From Lagopus muta (Eukaryota; Chordata; Aves; Galliformes; Phasianidae): a DNA stretch of 64,000 nt. The DNA lies in contig NC_064438.1 of assembly GCF_023343835.1 (NCBI RefSeq), positions 19,302,077 through 19,366,076 on the forward strand, given 5' to 3'. A program made the position numbers and the translations under genes. Under the pieces are notes generated by a model, which saw nothing but the letters and a program-made list of their open reading frames with translations, had not been told where the DNA came from and did not search any database. Shown piece after piece: positions 13,601 through 25,455 of the stretch; position 1 is the first letter of the stretch, and each line of letters opens with the position of its first letter.

Positions 13601-15661
13601 TTTTGAAATCTGGATAATGTCAGATGCTGAAGCACCAACACATGCATCAACTCTGTAAAGTCTCCTCCTCAGTGAGAGTGTACAGGAGTATGTAAGAACA
13701 CAAGTACACACATAGCACGGGAGCCTCAGAACTGATGAATACAGCCTGGTTGGTTGGACTGCAAACAACTGCAGTAGTTAAAGAGCACTTGTTAGCCGTT
13801 CTGCCACAGAACACAAGGATGTACCAGAAGGGAATGTCAGGACCAATTTTTCCAGTTTATGTGCAGGGATGGTTGCCAGGCTTGGCAGGAGCAATTTTAT
13901 GTTATTGCTTCCTACAGTGTTCTTGTATTCAATGGACTTTAATCTCCCAAGTCCTCTGGCTTGGCTGTTCAGCGGCACTAAAAGTACACACATGCAGTGG
14001 CACTTCTTTCTCACGGGAATATTTTTATTTATTTATTAAGTGAAGCTCAAGCCATGGCTATGATTTTTCATTTTCCTGTGTATCCTGGCCTCTTGGGAAG
14101 GGCTGCAAGCTGTGCCTGTTTAAATAGAGCATATTTTCATTTTAAATGTGCTGTTTAGAATTGGAGAAAAGCAAAGATTTTGCCCTGGAAAATCTGCAGC
14201 AATGGAGTCAAGAGAATTTACCACTTTTTGCTTGGCTCTGATTCATCTTCTCAGGCCTCTCCTAAGCCAAGAAACCTCTGCATAGATAAAACTGTTGCAA
14301 GATAGACATAATGTAAGTATTAATTTGTGGAATTACATTGTGGTGAACACAACATCAGAAAGCTTCTGAGTTCCCTTTGTCCTCTGCACCAATGAACTGA
14401 GCAGCCCATAGCAGTGGCTGTGTTCCTAACCTAGATAGGAGGTGGGCATCAAAGTGCTTGAGTCAGTCATGTTGCAAGTAAATAACTACCCCACCACTGA
14501 CTGCTTTTTTTTTTTGGCATCAGCACTCGACTTTTTTGACAACAGTCAGCAAAGAAGCCCTGATAAGTAACGTGCAATGTGGAGAAATAGTTGCTGCTTG
14601 GACTCCCATGTTATTTGAGTCTCATTGACACCAGACCAATTTTCACAGCCTAGGTGCAGACAGCACCAGTGATGCTGGTGCTGTGCTGCAGTGCTGCTGT
14701 GCCGCTACCAGCAGCTGCAGGGAGTTATGGGAGTGCTGGTGTGGTTCCCTTTACATGACCTTTCTCTGGTGACCAACACCATCACTTGCTGTACTTGAGC
14801 TGCAGTGGATGCATAGGGAAGATATCAACTGCAACCAGCCTCAAACTTACTTGCACAAAGTGAAATCTTCTGAATGTGTTACTGAAAGCCCAAGGGTGAA
14901 GTGTTGTCATTATCTGGCTGCTGTCAGTGGTGGAGTTTTGGCCGCTCCGCCGTTCCTCCTTCTAATGACACTGAGCTGGTTTTCTGCCTTTCTTATTGAT
15001 GCAAGCTTTCAGAGCTGTTTCATAACTTTCAGAGGAGAGCGCATTGCTTTGCTTTTTGTTATCTCTTATGCTCTGCAGTCTTGCGGGAAGTCTCCTACAT
15101 GATCTGAAAGACTTCTGACCTTAGGACATGAAATCCTGCACTTCAAGGAAGTTGGTGAGATACCCAGTGTGGCTGCGAGCTGAGTCCCCTGTGTGTCTTG
15201 CAGCCAGCCTAACAGCTTGGACAAAGCTTTGCCTCTGCCCTGTTGCTCATTCCTGCCTCCCTTTTTTTTTCTTCCCAGAGAGACGGTACTCCAGATCCCG
15301 TTCCAAAGCTGGTGGACTGAGTTACTCCTCCCACCTGGTTGGCAGTCGGCAGCCCAGTGAGATGGCCCTGACACCTCTGACGGAGCAGGAGGGTGAGGCT
15401 TATCTGGAGAAGTGTGGTAGCATCCGTCGCCACACTGTTGCCAACGCTCACTCAGATATTCAGCTCCTGGCGATGGCCTCCATGATGCACACAGGCATGG
15501 TGATCGAGGAGTCGGACAGCAATGACAAATGTCTCCTCCTGCAGCCCAGTTTCAGCCACAGGCAGTGCTCCAGTGAGCCCAGTATTGCCGATGGGCCTGA
15601 AGGAGGCATGGCAACAGGCAGGCAGGACTCAGCAGAGCTGAACTGCACATCAGTCAGCTAG
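1580..15661 (+). CDS. PRR5L: PRR5L (Protor-2), 3' part of the gene: four coding exons
   Basis: PRR5-like protein associates with rictor in mTORC2 and is reported to promote turnover of ARE-containing mRNAs. Coding exons read here are 1580-1671, 4880-5020, 6460-6586 and 15279-15661. They are joined by GT-AG introns with matching phases and give about 246 C-terminal residues ending at a TAG stop. Family hallmarks seen are ETLPTLQAIFYPVQ, LGFRDLVLLKVKLEE, SESYLQLEELVKQVVSPYL, LTPLTEQEGEAYLEKCG and RRHTVANAHSDIQLLAM, all very close to human PRR5L as I recall it. The CLLERRYSR junction and the VANAHSD tail fit PRR5L better than its paralogue PRR5. The N-terminal exons lie upstream of the window. 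The gene converges on TRAF6. Identification is secure; exon boundaries are read from splice consensus only. Confidence 0.93.
1672..4879 (+). other. PRR5L intron
   Basis: GT-AG intron of about 3.2 kb. I see no RNA gene, CR1 tail or conserved coding block in it. Confidence 0.8.
4880..5020 (+). CDS. PRR5L: PRR5L internal coding exon (GQELTIRQIALLGFRD)
   Basis: The acceptor TTTTCTAG ends at 4879 and the donor GTGGGA starts at 5021. The 141 bases are 47 whole codons, phase 0 at both ends. The product runs from GQELTIRQ to VQMLLILQ and is strongly conserved with mammalian PRR5L. Confidence 0.93.
5021..6459 (+). other. PRR5L intron
   Basis: GT-AG intron of about 1.4 kb, unremarkable apart from a run of A near 6241-6255. 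Confidence 0.8.
6460..6586 (+). CDS. PRR5L: PRR5L internal coding exon (SVHEPDGPSESYLQ)
   Basis: The acceptor AATTTCAG ends at 6459. Two donors are possible: GTTTGT at 6542 and GTAAGA at 6587. I chose 6587. It matches the consensus better, leaves one base (G) that completes GAG with the AG at the start of the last exon, and gives the family-like CLLERRYSR junction. The 127 bases are 42 codons plus one base. Confidence 0.85.
8163..8204. repeat. (TG)n followed by a 27-base G homopolymer
   Basis: A short TG dinucleotide run passes directly into an uninterrupted run of G at 8178-8204. The tract length should be regarded as approximate, because such runs are error-prone in sequencing. The G-rich strand is the PRR5L sense strand. 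Confidence 0.95.
9273..11570 (-). mobile_element. CR1 LINE, antisense, long but internally deleted
   Basis: The + strand begins with the reverse complement of a CR1 3' tail (GAATCATAGAATT). It continues with typical antisense CR1 3' text up to about 9970. On the minus strand, broken ORF2 pieces follow: the linker NNRRARENLHPLL ... KAEVLNAIFASVF (about 10200-10000), an endonuclease-type piece with GVCYRPPSQDEEV (about 10980-10790), and an N-terminal piece with LYTNAHSMGNKQEELE (about 11200-11100). Text resembling the region upstream of ORF2 continues to about 11570; this outer edge is approximate. The reverse transcriptase core is missing between about 9970 and 10010. Frames are broken by stops and shifts, so it is a dead copy. 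Confidence 0.85.
14660..14684. repeat. Perfect 10-bp inverted repeat with 5-base loop
   Basis: ACAGCACCAG at 14660-14669 and CTGGTGCTGT at 14675-14684 are exact reverse complements around the loop TGATG. It lies in the last PRR5L intron about 600 bases before the terminal exon. No function is assigned. Confidence 0.9.
15279..15661 (+). CDS. PRR5L: PRR5L terminal coding exon
   Basis: The acceptor is a T-rich tract ending CTTCCCAG at 15278. The exon encodes the low-complexity serine and arginine stretch RRYSRSRSK, then the conserved LTPLTEQEGEAYLEKCG and RRHTVANAHSDIQ blocks. It ends SAELNCTSVS with TAG at 15659-15661, matching the mammalian C terminus in character (SELNCASLS in human, from memory). 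Confidence 0.95.
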
Positions 15662-17995
15662 AAGAAGTCTCTCTGAGGAGAGGAGGAGCGTATGTGCTAA
15701 GCTGGACAAATGCTTCTGTCACCCCCGCTGGAAAAAAAGGAAAATTGGGGTTTTGCTCCTGGTAGTGAAATGGCCTTGGATGATCTAATGTCTCTTTGGG
15801 AGTGCTCTCCAGACTTGTTTTCCTTGCTTGTTTGTGATTGTTGTTGATAGAGGTACCAGCCGGCTCTCGATTGAGGGTGGTGGGCTGCAAAGTTGAATGT
15901 TGCTGTGTACCTTCTGTAAGCTCTTTTACTGTACTAACCTAAATCTTCTGGCCTCAGGTTTCCTTCTGTTTCTTTGGTATGACGCAGATGAGCCTCTTTC
16001 TGCTTTTGTCTTTCCTGGTTTTGTGCTACTTGTTTGCATCACAGGATCCTGTGCTTAATGTTCTTTGCTTCTGTAGTTGAAGTGGTGACTAAGGACTACC
16101 TTTTTCTCTTTTGAAGTTGAACTCAGGGATAAAACCACTTGGATCTTGCAGAAAGATCTGTTCAGATTGCTTGAGAGAAGGAGATCCTTCACTTGCTTCC
16201 CACAAGTGTGGGGGGAAGAGAATCTTGAAGAAACCAGCTTTTTTTTAGCCCTCACATGAACAGAACTGGATACGTATGGGGTGCCAGCTGAACCCTTCCA
16301 ATTTCATTTATGTAGTTCCAGTAATGTCTTTAGTGTTGTTGTTATAAATCGAGCACCAAGGAGGAAGGTATAAAGTGAGAGCGAATACAGTCCTGAGCAT
16401 CCCAGTATTTGGCATCAAATTGCTATTTAAGTTCTGGGGTGGTGCAGCTGCAATGAAAGGAGAAATCTAAACGAGTCCCTTCAGAAAGGGAATGCCCATG
16501 CATTTCTATCGGGAGAAAGCTAAAGGTGCTTCTCCAGGATGACTGTCATGAGTGCAGAGCAGAATGACTTACAGGGCTGCTTCCTTGAGCTGCTGTGGTA
16601 CTCCCTGCACTTGCAGGATTCGTGAGACCAGAGATAAGCAGCTGGGTGCAGAACAGAGCGCTGTCCTTGTAGCACATTTGTGAAGTGCTTCTGACCTCCA
16701 GTGGTATCTCGCTCAGTGAGCATTTCTTTAAGATGAAGCGAGGACTACGTGTAGTCTTTGTTCCTATTTTTGTTTTGAAGATTAGGATTGGGTCCAGGTT
16801 GTCAGTGTGTCAGAGTTGCAGTGCCCACTGCATGGCACCGTTTGGTTCTCAACTGCTGCTTCTGTGGGAGCAGAACCGATTTGTTGGAGCAGTCCTCTGG
16901 TGCTTTGCTAAGCAGATTTGCAAGTGTAATTACAAGCTTAGAGGTAAACTGAAATGCTGCCTTAAATGTCAAATCGCATTAAAAACGTGGATATAATACC
17001 ACAGCCTCTAGAATCCAGTCCCTGTGGTACTGACTGCAAATAAATCTATCCTGACAAGGGAACAGGAAGTTAGGGTGAGTCTTCAGGAGATGTTTTTACA
17101 TATTGTGACGTTAATTGCAGAATTTGCCCCGCTGCCATTGGGCATTAAGCACCTTTTATTGCACGGGCTGTACTGAAAGAGCAGCTTGGACCTGCTGGGA
17201 TTTGACTTTGGTAGCATGTGCTGCAAAAAGCAGTTGGATGGTTATGGTACCACAAAGCACCAGAAAACCCAGCAGTGAGCACAAGTCTTGCTGTCTGTGT
17301 ACATGAGAATATTTCTTTGTCTCCTGTGGTTTGCAAATCTCCAGATACTTGGAAGGGGCTGTGTTTTCTTGTAGTTGGTCACCTGCGACACCCTCGCTGC
17401 TGGCCTTTGTAGAAATGCAGTGTTTTTGTCCCTGCTGTAATTATGTGAGAGAGATTGGGTTGTGCTGTTGGCTTCCTAGGAAGGATGTGTCTGGGGAGGC
17501 AGGTAGAGGGGGATTTAAGCAGTCCTTCCTTTAAATGGATTCTAGGGGAAGTTGCCTTCTTATTCCTAAATTGGACTGATTGTGCCACCTGATGCTGTCA
17601 CACACACTGACTTGCAGCCTTCTCTTGGCCACAGTGTACATGTGGGGAAGTGCTGATCCTGCAGCATTTCAGCTCACTCCTGTAAGTGCTTCTCATCTTT
17701 TTACTTCTCATTTCCCTTTTGTAAATGCCCAAAGTTAGCAGCGCCGCCTTCTGTGATGAAAATGAGTATGATTTATTTCCTGACATACTCTTGGATCATC
17801 TCTAGGGCTAATAGGAACCCAGTCCTGGTTTTAACTTGAATGTCTTTTGTTTTACATCTATTTATAATTTTGAATCATGTTGATTTTGTACCTGTTACGT
17901 TGTGGAAATTTGCACCGAGCCACTCTGAATTGAGCACTTCCCCTGGTTGTTTGGATGTTCTGTTTATGGAGAATTAAAGCTGGTGGCTTTACTTT
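15662..17995 (+). other. PRR5L: PRR5L 3' untranslated region
   Basis: This is the sequence after the TAG stop. A canonical AATAAA at 17039-17044 could end a short form. An ATTAAA at 17973-17978, followed by T-rich and GT-rich sequence, is a good candidate for the main end. The exact cleavage site is inferred. No repeat or second gene is seen. Confidence 0.6.
17973..17978 (+). terminator. Candidate PRR5L polyadenylation signal (ATTAAA)
   Basis: ATTAAA about 2.3 kb after the PRR5L stop, followed by a T-rich stretch. It is a common variant hexamer. AATAAA at 17039, 20768 and 21788 on the same strand are alternatives. Confidence 0.45.
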
Positions 17996-20900
17996 TTAAA
18001 CTGAACTAAACTTGTTCTTCAACCAACACGGAGGATCTGGTTGGAACTAGGTTTTCACGGGCATTTGATGGATCTTGAACCTTTCTTTTGTCAGTGTTGG
18101 TACTGCTGCCTTCTTTCCCTTGAGGAAGAGAATGCTGCAGAACTCGGGATGGCTGTGGGCAGTGAGCTGCCCCTTCTGTTGGGGTGCTTCTGAGTGAGGT
18201 GGGTTCAGACCCTTCTCTACAGGCTCCTGACTCCTCCAGGAGTTGGGGTCTTAAGGATCTCCACTACCCTGAACTCATACCGCAGTACAGAGCAGCTGCC
18301 GATTGCAGCAGCGCTTGAGGAGCCGCTGTTTGAAGCCTCTGTCATTGGGCTTCAGAGCCAACTCCCTCTTGTGCCGAGAGCCAGTTAATAATTCTTGTGG
18401 AATTATTATTATGGACTGCATAGTAACAGCCCCAGTTACCCTGGAAGAAAGACTGGAGTCACAGAATCATTATTTCTCGGCTAAAAGTTTATGAACACAT
18501 CTGTGCTGGCTCATATTCAAGAATTTGCAGTTGCTATTGTCACTGGAAAGAGCCCCCACGCTTTTTAACCTCAAAACCTCAGTTCTGTGGGATTGCTCGG
18601 GCTCCCAGAACAGTGGACAGTGCTGTACCAGGACAAACTGGAAGGTAATGGAATTAATGTATATTAAATGTCAGTGAGAAACCACAAGATCCTCTTCAGT
18701 GTATGACACTTAGGATGATTTATTACCATTATTGCTAAGCAAGCCCTCTTTTCTCCTGTGGGTTTTTAATCCACTTCATACTAAGCAGCTATCGACTAAC
18801 AGATATTGATGGTCCTTGGTGCAGAAATAGGAAGTCCTTCCTTCTCTCCTGTGTATCTCTAAGAGGCAGCTTCACTATTACAAGGGCTGTCTGCTGCCTT
18901 TCTTCAGGCTCAGGAAGTGAATGATCATTGATTTGCTGCGTGGTTGCAAAAGAAACAAAGGGAAGGGGGAAGCTGTTCTGAAGGAGGGAAACGATGGCAC
19001 CTGTACTGGAAAGCTCCTGCAAAAGCAGGACATTTGAGTCTAATACTCTGCTCCCGGGCACCAGTGAGCTGAATGAAGATGGTCCTGGGAACTCAGATAA
19101 GCATTTGTGTAGAGACTTTGTGTAATTCTCCTTTACAAGCTTGTGTGGGGGCTGCAGAGAGGGGAGGATTTATTGTGATTTTTTTTCCCCACCCACAGTC
19201 TCTTCCCAGAAGGCTGGGGAGAACAACTATCATGTACTGAGCATCACTGCTTGTGATAGAACATAGTAGGTGGAGAACCTCTAAGCAATACAGCCTGGAT
19301 CTGGCTGTCAGCCTGTCCTGTGGCCCTTAGATGCAAGGCATCTTCCTCCATAGGTTACTTCAGGGAGAAAGAGAGGGCTAGAACCCTGTAGTTTTTCCTC
19401 CATTCCTTGTAGTGGCTGCTATAGAAAGCATCAGCCTTGTTTCATGAGTCCCAGTGGTACTTTAAGTACAGATTCACTTTTGAGTTTTAACTAGAAGATC
19501 CATAAGGGATGTACACATTAGTCTACACAGAGCCTTTCCACAAGAAGCAGCCAAAGCCTCAGCCTGAGGAGCACTTTCTAGGTGATTTGCTGAGGTAAGT
19601 GGAGTTTGTTACACCTGGTGAAATACAGAAACCAGGAGAACTTGTATGTGCCACTTCTCCTTGACAGTAGCCTGGTTCCTTGGTGTGCTGCCAGAAGGCC
19701 TGACTCATACCTAGCTGGAAACGCTGCTTTGTTAAAAACAGCAACAGAAACCAAGGTAAAGCTTAGAGAGAAACAATGTAATGCATAATGGTGACCCAAT
19801 GCAGAAATGGAAATAAAACCACTAAGCTGTAGCGTACTATCCTAGGGTTTGACAAGTGGCTTTCACTGATTTCATGTTTAAGAACAGAACTGTAGGGAGC
19901 TTTCAGTATTATGGAGCTGGTGCCAGCAGTTGCAGAGAGGACGTGTGCTTCTGAAGGCAGGAAGGAAAACCAACGGGTTACCAGAGTGGACCCGCAACAG
20001 ACCTGCTGGGACTCTGCAACCTACGCCTGTCTCTGCAGAGTGGGATGAGGTAAGAATTGTCTTGCTTTTTATTTTTGAACACATAAATTAACTTGTATGG
20101 AAATGATTTTGTCTGAGAGGGGTGAGAAGTAGAAGATGAATGTTTTGAGGCAGTTTATCACAAGGCATTTTGCAAAGGAACGCTTCTACTTTACGAATGC
20201 AGGTGCTTCTTCCAAAATTATTACTGCCCCACTGCTAAAATGCTGCTCCATTTAAACAGGCAGTTCTTAAGGCTCTTCAGGAAGCAGAGCAGAGCTGTCC
20301 TGTAGGCCATGCTGCAGTGCAGTATGAATGGCTCTGGAATGGGCTATGTGCCAGCCCGAGTATTTAGCCATGGTTGCATTAGTGAGCAGCTTGCGCTGAG
20401 TTGCAGTGAAGGTCTGGTTGTGACAAAAGAGCAGGAAAGCAGCAGCTCCAGCTGTGAGAGGAAATCACTGAGCACAGGAACTATCGTGGGCTGTGTCAGT
20501 CCGGATGAGTCAGAGCAGGAAAAGGTGGCTCATCAGTCCCAGCTTGGACAAAAACTAATAGGAACATGATTTCCCAGTTCACAGTTTCAAATATTTCCTC
20601 ATTCCATCTCAAAAGGAAAAAAAAAAAACAACCCACAACCCAAGCACTCACTTCCATAGAACAAATGAGTTCAGTCATGACTGCTAAAAGACTGGATAGA
20701 GCAGGGCTCCAGCTTTCCAGCAAGTAAGTCTTGCTGCACCTCAGTCTTCATCTGTTCCTCCTCACAAAATAAAGCTAAAGTCATGGAGGCTGTACTGTGT
20801 AATTTTTTTTTCTGAACCAAAGAAAAGTTGTGGCCTTCCACAAGGAATTATAACCGGGAGGGTTGATAATGGTTCTACTTGGAATAAAATACTACCGTCG

Positions 20901-21787
20901 ATTCAAGCTAGCATTCGTATATTAGAAGCTTTCTGCTTCTTTAGGGGCAAGGGAAAATTAAAAATGAGAAACAAAGGCAGACATATCTTAAAAAAAATAT
21001 TTGTGAACTGAAAGAGGTGGCAGAAATAGCACAATCTTCATGTGTTCTGAGATCTGCCAAGCTGACAGCAACTGTTAGTGTGTAACTGGGGGCATGTCTT
21101 TTTTTTACATAGGCGGGGATTTTTAACTGATAGATGAGGTCTCAAAAATTAAAAAAAATTAAAGCTAGCAAAGCAAAAAACAAACAAACAAACAAACCAA
21201 CCAACCAAACAAACAAAAAAAAACCAACCAACAAAAACAAGACCCTGAAGAACAGATTTCCTGAAGAGAAGAAGACTTGGACGGTGTAAGGGTGGTGGTC
21301 CCCATGGATATTGTCCTTGCAGATGGAGCTTACAAAGGTCAGTGCTGTTGACTTGACTTTTCTGTCTCTTCCTGTTCTGCCTGTTGGTCCATTCCTGGTT
21401 TTCATGTTATTTCTGGTTATCCCCCATTTGCCTCTCATGCCCCCAGTTCATTCTACTTTGCTACAGTTATTCTCTGTTACCCCCAAGTTCACCCCTTTTC
21501 TGTCTATCCTTGTCTATGGCTGAACAGGTAATGTTGAATGGTTCTCAATGCGTAAGTTGGAGGACCATCACCCAAACAGCTTCCTTTCATGCATTCTAAT
21601 AACGACTAAAGCTGTCACCACCCTTTATGAACTACAACAATCCTTCCCTACTGAAATATACTCAGCATTTTTTGGTTTTTGACTTGCATGCTCTCCATTA
21701 CTATATTGTATAACTCAGCCAAATGAAACCCACAAGACAAAGAACCAAGTTCTGAACCAGTCGATGTTTTAAACAGCTCTCCCTTTG
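17996..21787. other. PRR5L/TRAF6 convergent spacer
   Basis: No conserved coding block, CR1 tail or RNA gene is seen. It contains an A-rich simple repeat near 21145-21240 and a plus-strand AATAAA at 20768-20773. A longer PRR5L 3' UTR could run through it. Confidence 0.6.
21145..21240. repeat. A-rich (CAAA)n/(CCAA)n simple repeat
   Basis: Nearly 100 bases composed almost only of A and C, with tandem CAAA and CCAA units interrupted by short A runs. Confidence 0.9.
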
Positions 21788-21793
21788 AATAAA
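21788..21793 (+). terminator. Plus-strand AATAAA, possible distal PRR5L polyA signal
   Basis: Canonical hexamer lying 30 bases from the minus-strand AATAAA that may end TRAF6. Use by PRR5L would need a 3' UTR over 6 kb, so this is only a candidate. Confidence 0.25.
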
Positions 21794-21823
21794 GGTGTAA
21801 CACACAATGCATGGTTTAATTAC

Positions 21824-21829
21824 TTTATT
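21824..21829 (-). terminator. Candidate distal TRAF6 polyadenylation signal
   Basis: TTTATT on the + strand is AATAAA on the minus strand, about 3.6 kb past the TRAF6 stop. Mammalian TRAF6 also has a multi-kilobase 3' UTR. A proximal alternative is TTTATT at 25079-25084. Confidence 0.45.
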
Positions 21830-24800
21830 TTTAAAAAAATCCTGTCAGAAATATAGCTGTGTATTAATTACAAAATATATTAATCTATTGATATTTTAAA
21901 AAGGATCAAGAGTACCTTAAATTCTGTTCAAATGGAAACCAATACAAACCTTTAACACTGACCCCAGAATAATCTCTTGCATCTATCATTAAGGTACTTG
22001 ATGATGAGAGTCTCTCTCTAGACAAGAGCAGAAAGGCCACCCTGATTTCTTTCATTAGCGAGTTCAAGCCCTCGCTCGCAAACACAACCAGGCATACCAT
22101 GAGACCACTTAATATAGATCACATACCAACATTTTCAGTAAATTTTTCCCTGCCCTGCAGGGGAAGACATTCAAAGACAAAAAGAGAACACATTTGCAAT
22201 ATATTATAATTGGAAAATGTGCCATAGCAGCTTTGCAAATACATAAACTAAGAGTCTGAGTTGAAACACGTTCAAGATGACAGAAATTCGGAAGATAAAT
22301 AAGCTAAGCCACTTGCTAAAACACCTTGAGATCTAATAATGCTGCAAAGCATCAAGAGTGACAGAAGTGGAGAACCTCATTCCTGAAGAAATTATACAGG
22401 AAGCTGACTTAATACTCCTATTTTTGTGTTTGTTTCAGGTACAACTCTCAAGGCTGCACACTATTCCCCTTCCTTTAAGGAGTTCTCAACCCACCCTGGC
22501 ATAATGATTTTTCAAAACAGATGATCACATTTGTAAGGCTGGAAAAAAAAAAAAAGAGGTCATTTAATTAAGAATATTTTCATATGGAAACTGAGCACCT
22601 TAGTACTAACCTCAGGAAAGTTTGAATAAAGGGTAATAGTCATGAGAGGTGGGACCAATCCAGACTCCTAAGTTTTTCCATTGGCTGAAGATGCTGCTCT
22701 TATTTGGAAGAGAAAGCACTGGAACTGCAGTTAAAGGTGGGGAAAGAATAAGGGAACTGGAACAAATACACAAATTAATGTTTCATTAACATTTATGTTT
22801 CAGGGCAGGAGAAATTAATATTTAGCACATTAGCTGTCAAAGCTTCTTATGTAAAACTCTGGCATTACAGTAACGGCATCACTCAGAGTTCTACTAGATA
22901 ATATCACAATAGAAAGGAGTAGAATAGCAGTGAGTTGAGCATTCCTACTTACACGGTCAATGCATGCTTTCTATTATATTCTATTTGCTGCTGGGTTGTG
23001 CTATTGTACAGTGTTAGCCTGAATCATTTGAACTTCTGAACATGCCACCAAACTGAGTTTCAACTAGAGGCGTAACTCTATCAAATGTAGCAGAAAAGGC
23101 TCAAAGCAAGAATTCAGTTTGTTGTAGGTGAGAATTCCTAACACAAAGCTTCAAATGCAAAGTATTAATGCACTTAGTGGGTCTTTGTTATAAACTCTTA
23201 GAGTACAGACAGGGCCCTTTTGTTAACATCACCAGGGTTGAGTAAGGAACCAAGAGCTGCTTCTTGCTATAAATGAGCAGTCCTTCTTCTGCCTTTCTCC
23301 CCTGACCCACCCAGAAAAAGGAGAATGGTAATGTTTGAGTATGTTGGAAAAAGATGGCTAACTAACAGCCTGAGAAGGACTGCAGAACTGCTGTGCAGTG
23401 CAAAGAACTGCCTTCTGGCTATTGCAGATCTGAGTACTGTTACACATATTAAAAGCTTTTCAGTGAGAATGGCTGAGTTACCAACACTGCTTTAACTGGA
23501 GGCACAGTGGAACAATCCAGGTAATGGGATGAGACTGTGCAGTACAAAATTGACTTAAGAGGTTTAAAAAGACAGATGTAAAGCAAGGATCTTTTCCTGT
23601 TATTGAGTAATATAAGCTCACTAGCCCTCCAAACACACCAAATACACTAATAAGTCACTTGTGACTGTCACAATTAGCCAGAAGTTCAGTATTCAGTAGC
23701 AACAATGCTTAACAATCTCTCTGCAGTTACCAGGCTCTATCTGCAAAATAAATTGGTTCACTGCATCCAGCTGAACAAACCAGTAAAGGTAGAGGCCTGC
23801 AACTTCTAAGCTCCTACAAGTACATGGAGAAATCTCCCATATCAATGTACTGTAGTACTTGTTCCTTAGTCTTGTGCATATTAAGTATATGCACTTAAAT
23901 ACATTTTCCCCACTGATGATCCCCATGAGGTTGTTTTGAAGGGACTGCTTATTTGGGCTGCTTTTCAGTGTCTTCTAAGTTGCAGCATCCCAAATCCTCA
24001 CACCGTTTCACTGGTTTGCAGAAATAATGGAAAAGAGATGCTCCTGCAGGGCTTACTTCTTTACTCTGCCTTAGGCTGCACACTTCAGTTCGGGAGTGAA
24101 CAAGACTTCTCTTTGCTATTTTTGAAGGAAAAGATCCATGCTTTATCAGTACTACGGTAAATCGTTAGCACCAGTGAACTTATCTACTCTGCTTTGACTG
24201 GTCAAAACTAGTATTTATATGGAATAAGTAGAGAAAACAACAACACATGCAACATGAGGAAGCTCATGAATCCTTGAACTAGTGAACTTAGTGTTTGGTT
24301 AAAGAGCTGTTAAGGAAGGCAGGCTTTTTTCCTGAGAACAAACAGGACTGCAATTTTTCCCTCACACTAATTAGCAGGCTTTTCTTTCCTCCTGAAGTGT
24401 TAAGGAGGCCCAAGGTCCTATTGTCTAATGGGACAGGAAATGGCCACAACAGCTGTACGCTGACACGGCCAGCTGTCCACTGAGTATTAAGAGGAGATTA
24501 ATATAGCTCCTATCACCCAGAACATCAAGGGAAGGGATGACTCAGATGCAGATTCCCAAGTTCAACACTGCTTCAAATTTAGGTTTCAATAATAAAATTT
24601 TGCAACCCTGTCTAGTTACTGTATACCTTTGCTCATGTCTCTACCCACCGCCCAAAAACACCTTTCAGTCTAATGCTACACTTACCTCTAGTAACAGCAA
24701 TTGAGATTCTGGGCCTGGAACACACACCACATGCACTTGCATACAAAAGTTAGGGTCAAAATAGAGAGCAGTGGGGAGTAGCACTTTCGGACCATCTTAG

Positions 24801-25455
24801 AAATATTTCTAAGAGCTTGGCTCCTTTAACCTTCCTCACAACACTACCACCTACCTTTCAGAAATTCTACTATCAACTTGATATTGACACACAATTTCTT
24901 ACTGCAGCAAAGAAGGGTCGAAGCATCTCGCTTTAAGTTGTGTCAGCAAAGCTTTAACCTGACTTCAGATTTCAAGAGAAGCATAGTCAATTAAAAATTC
25001 TAGGTAAGTCAACATAGAAACCATCTCACCCAAGGCAAAGCTTTCCCAAGCTCCATGAAAAAAAGCCTAACCCTCATTTTTATTAATTTACCTACCTATG
25101 ATTTCCCTGCTGCAGCACCTACTCCAAGGCACTGAGCTGCAAAGATTTATAGGACTTCTCTGATATGACTTACTTGCACTTTGCCAAACAGAAATGTGTA
25201 GGTACTTCAGTAAGATTTTCTTGTAGGCAGTTAAATTTTGATTAACCACACTTTCAGTTAGCTTGCTACAGAAGTAGCTTACAACTTAATAGAGAACAAT
25301 TGCTAGTATTCAAACACGACCTCATAGAGCTGTTCAAGTGAAGATCAACCGTGGCAGCATTTATGATCCTATTCAGCCTATATGGATAGTGGAGCATGCG
25401 TGTATCTGTGGTGGAAGAGTACGACCAGGCCTCCATCCCTCTAGTTAAGACTTGG
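21830..25455 (-). other. TRAF6: Probable TRAF6 3' untranslated region
   Basis: This minus-strand sequence lies beyond the TRAF6 stop codon. It is free of recognisable CR1 and AT-rich, as expected for a long 3' UTR. It includes a proximal AATAAA (minus strand) at 25079-25084. Its extent is inferred from hexamers, not from transcripts. Confidence 0.5.

Larger units (their letters stand above)
6587..15278 (+). other. PRR5L last intron (8.7 kb)
   Basis: This is the largest PRR5L intron. It holds a long G homopolymer near 8178, a 2.3 kb CR1 element in antisense orientation (about 9273-11570) and a perfect short inverted repeat at 14660. No further PRR5L coding block is seen, because the exon phases on each side already fit together. 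Confidence 0.8.

Noticed and set aside
15128-15278. Upstream extension of the PRR5L terminal exon open frame
   Set aside because: The frame passes through the polypyrimidine tract and acceptor; conserved sequence starts only at ERRYSR.
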